Shown here: positions 62,363 to 64,000 of the stretch, piece after piece
Numbering within the stretch: position 1 is the first letter of the stretch
Layout of the letters: every line of letters begins with the position of its first letter
Notes under the pieces: generated by a model
What the model was told of the DNA's origin: nothing
Databases searched by the model: none
What the model saw: the letters and a program-made list of their open reading frames with translations, nothing else
NCBI RefSeq assembly: GCF_036850765.1
Contig: NC_089490.1
Coordinates: 288,406,982 to 288,470,981, forward strand
From: Saccopteryx bilineata
Lineage: Eukaryota; Chordata; Mammalia; Chiroptera; Emballonuridae
Direction of reading: 5' to 3'
Length of the DNA stretch: 64,000 nt
Made by a program: the position numbers and the translations under genes

Positions 62363-63182
62363 TTATGTTTAAATGGTATACTATTTATGTTGTTATCCTT
62401 ATTGGACCAAGTTGATATATTTTTATTTTCTATACATTTCTATATTAAAATATAGAGTATTATTAAAAATATCTTTTCACTCCAGTCATGATTTTGCAGA
62501 CATTAGCAAACTTTAATTGTAACAAATCTGAAGGGGGAGAGCAGGGAAAATGATTCTTAATGAAACTAATGCATTTTTGGTAATAAAAATGTAACATTTT
62601 TCTCTTGACTTTTTTTCTTCATATTTCTCAGTTAATTAAGGGAAAATGCATATATAGTCATATGTCTGGCTTCTACATTTTTGGTCCTTTTATTCATTTA
62701 TTCATACATTCATCCTTTTTATTTATTTACTTAGTTATTTAATAGACATTCAATATATACCTTGTCTATGTCGATGTGCTATGTGATAAGCACACAAAGA
62801 TGAATAAAGTATAAAGCTTATGCCTCTTAAGAAGCATTAAAGATCCAGCCATTTAAAGTAAAATATCTACAAAGTCAGTTAAGTCCTGTAGTAAACACAT
62901 GCTAATTGCATGGGGAATGGGAGATGAAAAAGTATGATAGCTAAAATCTGCTTTATGTTGATGTCAGGATAATCTTATCAAAGAGGATACACTTCAATAG
63001 AGTACTTAGAAATTATGGTAATCGAGTGGTGTGAGAATAGAGTAAATCATTTCAGAGAAGGAAATTAAAAGCATAGCCAAGCAGGATTAAAAGAGTGTAG
63101 GAGAAAGCAACGTCAGCGAGATGGTGGGTGAGAGTTCCCAGCGCTCGTGTAAGTGCTCTGACTTGAAAGACAATACGGGTAC

Positions 63183-63262
63183 CCAACGGAAAACTATGAT
63201 AGAATAAGGAAGTCCTGAAGATCCAACGGAAAACTATGATAGAATAAGGACGTCTTGAGGAT
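63183..63262. repeat. 40-bp tandem duplication
   Basis: Two adjacent 40-bp copies (63183-63222 and 63223-63262) both start ccaacggaaaactatgatag and differ at 3 positions. The surrounding DNA is less AT-rich (about 63100-63270) and of unknown origin. Confidence 0.93.
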
Positions 63263-63874
63263 CAGGTCGTGAAGACGTCACCTTAAATGGGATTTCACTC
63301 CAGAAAATAGGAAGCACTTTATGATCAGAAAAATATCATTTAAAATTTGACAAGGCAGTAACTTTAGTTATTGCTAACCAAACTTCTCCTCTAATTATAC
63401 TTTTTTCCTCATTCTCTTTCTTCTCACAAGTTCATTTCAAGATTTCAAGAAGTAGAATCCTTCTTCTGTTTCTTTTCTTTTTTTTGTAAATTTCCTTCTC
63501 TTCTTCCATCAAGTTTGGAAGAAGAGCGAGTGAGTGAGTAAAAATTCTTAGGAAAATTATTTAAAATATCTGCTTGATTGAAAATATATATACACTGTAA
63601 TCATTTCCAGGTACTTACAGAAATAATTTATTCTTACATAGACACTAAGATGAATGTTAAAACCTCCTCACAGAAATCTTTATAATAATAATAACCTGGA
63701 ATCAATTTAATAATCTAATAAGAAAATGAATAAATCAGTTTTAATATGTCCATGTTATAGAAAATTCTACAGCCCTACAAAACGAGTTAGTTGCATAAAT
63801 ACTGATAAAAGTATAAAAGAACATCAGGTAAATATATGCATACCTTAATAAAAGTTGTACTCAAATGATAAATT

Positions 63875-63910
63875 TATATATATATATATGTGTGTGTATA
63901 TGTGTGTGTA
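63875..63910. repeat. (TA)n(TG)n microsatellite
   Basis: A TA run is followed by an interrupted TG run. Confidence 0.93.
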
Positions 63911-64000
63911 GCTGATATATTTATGTACAAATAAAAACTTATCAATAAAACTTTGAATATATAATACATAAAGAGTAAGACAAATTAGCTGTACTTTGAA

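Larger units (their letters stand above)
14592..64000 (-). other. CDH12: Probable preceding CDH12 intron (incomplete)
   Basis: Sequence upstream of the 120-bp exon in gene orientation. The preceding family exon (about 295 bp, EC1) should appear as an open minus-strand frame of roughly 98 codons with cadherin motifs, and none was found. CDH12 is known for very large introns in gene-poor DNA, so nearly 50 kb of intron is plausible. The intron assignment rests on this absence and on the lack of any other gene. Unannotated AT-rich stretches with nothing recognisable include 14600-15320, 15480-17040, 17130-18330, 19910-20950, 21060-23170, 23600-24720, 24960-26530, 33230-33990, 35480-36350, 37560-38390, 44000-45630, 49660-51000, 52950-53830 and 61340-62240. 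Confidence 0.7.

Noticed and set aside
14592..64000. Search for the EC1 exon (about 295 bp) of the cadherin
   Set aside because: No minus-strand frame of that length with cadherin motifs exists, so the exon lies beyond the window.
1..64000. Endogenous retrovirus, CRISPR array, operon or bacterial-type system
   Set aside because: No paired LTRs, retroviral gene motifs, regularly spaced repeats or clustered intronless genes were seen. The DNA is typical mammalian intron.

Overview
This window is vertebrate nuclear DNA, almost certainly from a bat. It is AT-rich and nearly all non-coding. Its dominant repeats are tRNA-derived SINEs with the heads and bodies I associate with horseshoe-bat-type (rhinolophoid) genomes: a long type (about 350-380 bp), a short type (about 165-235 bp), a variant with an internal run of imperfect repeats, and one copy resembling the VES SINE found across bats. 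Placement in or near Rhinolophus is an inference from these repeats; no marker gene settles it.

Only one gene can be supported: a type II classical cadherin on the minus strand, best matched to CDH12 (brain or N-cadherin 2). Two coding exons are visible, at 14472-14591 (120 bp) and 4182-4349 (168 bp), separated by a 10,122-bp intron. Both have consensus splice sites, both are phase 1 at each end, and together they encode most of extracellular cadherin repeat EC2, ending in the DVNDNPP calcium-binding linker before EC3. Bases 1-4181 are the start of the following intron. Bases 14592-64000 are most simply the preceding intron, because no EC1-type exon appears there.

The rest is a retrotransposon landscape. 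About twenty SINE copies are present, many with clear target-site duplications. L1 fragments are mostly 3' ends; they include a 5'-inverted (twin-primed) copy at 27145-28865 that carries two later SINE insertions and faces a second L1 of opposite orientation at 28880-29760. MIR and L2 relics are older. Two non-autonomous DNA transposons have both ends preserved: a hAT element of 350 bp at 6074-6423 and a piggyBac-like element of 255 bp at 38397-38651. Microsatellites, two short tandem duplications, a G-rich L1 3' UTR tract and polypurine/polypyrimidine stretches complete the picture.

No second gene, CRISPR array, bacterial-type system or recognisable endogenous virus was found. Longer open frames outside the two exons fall in SINEs or old repeats, or are unrecognised. 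The most useful observations are the two DNA transposons, the SINE subfamily with internal repeat expansion, the inverted SINE pair inside the CDH12 intron and the twin-primed L1 complex.
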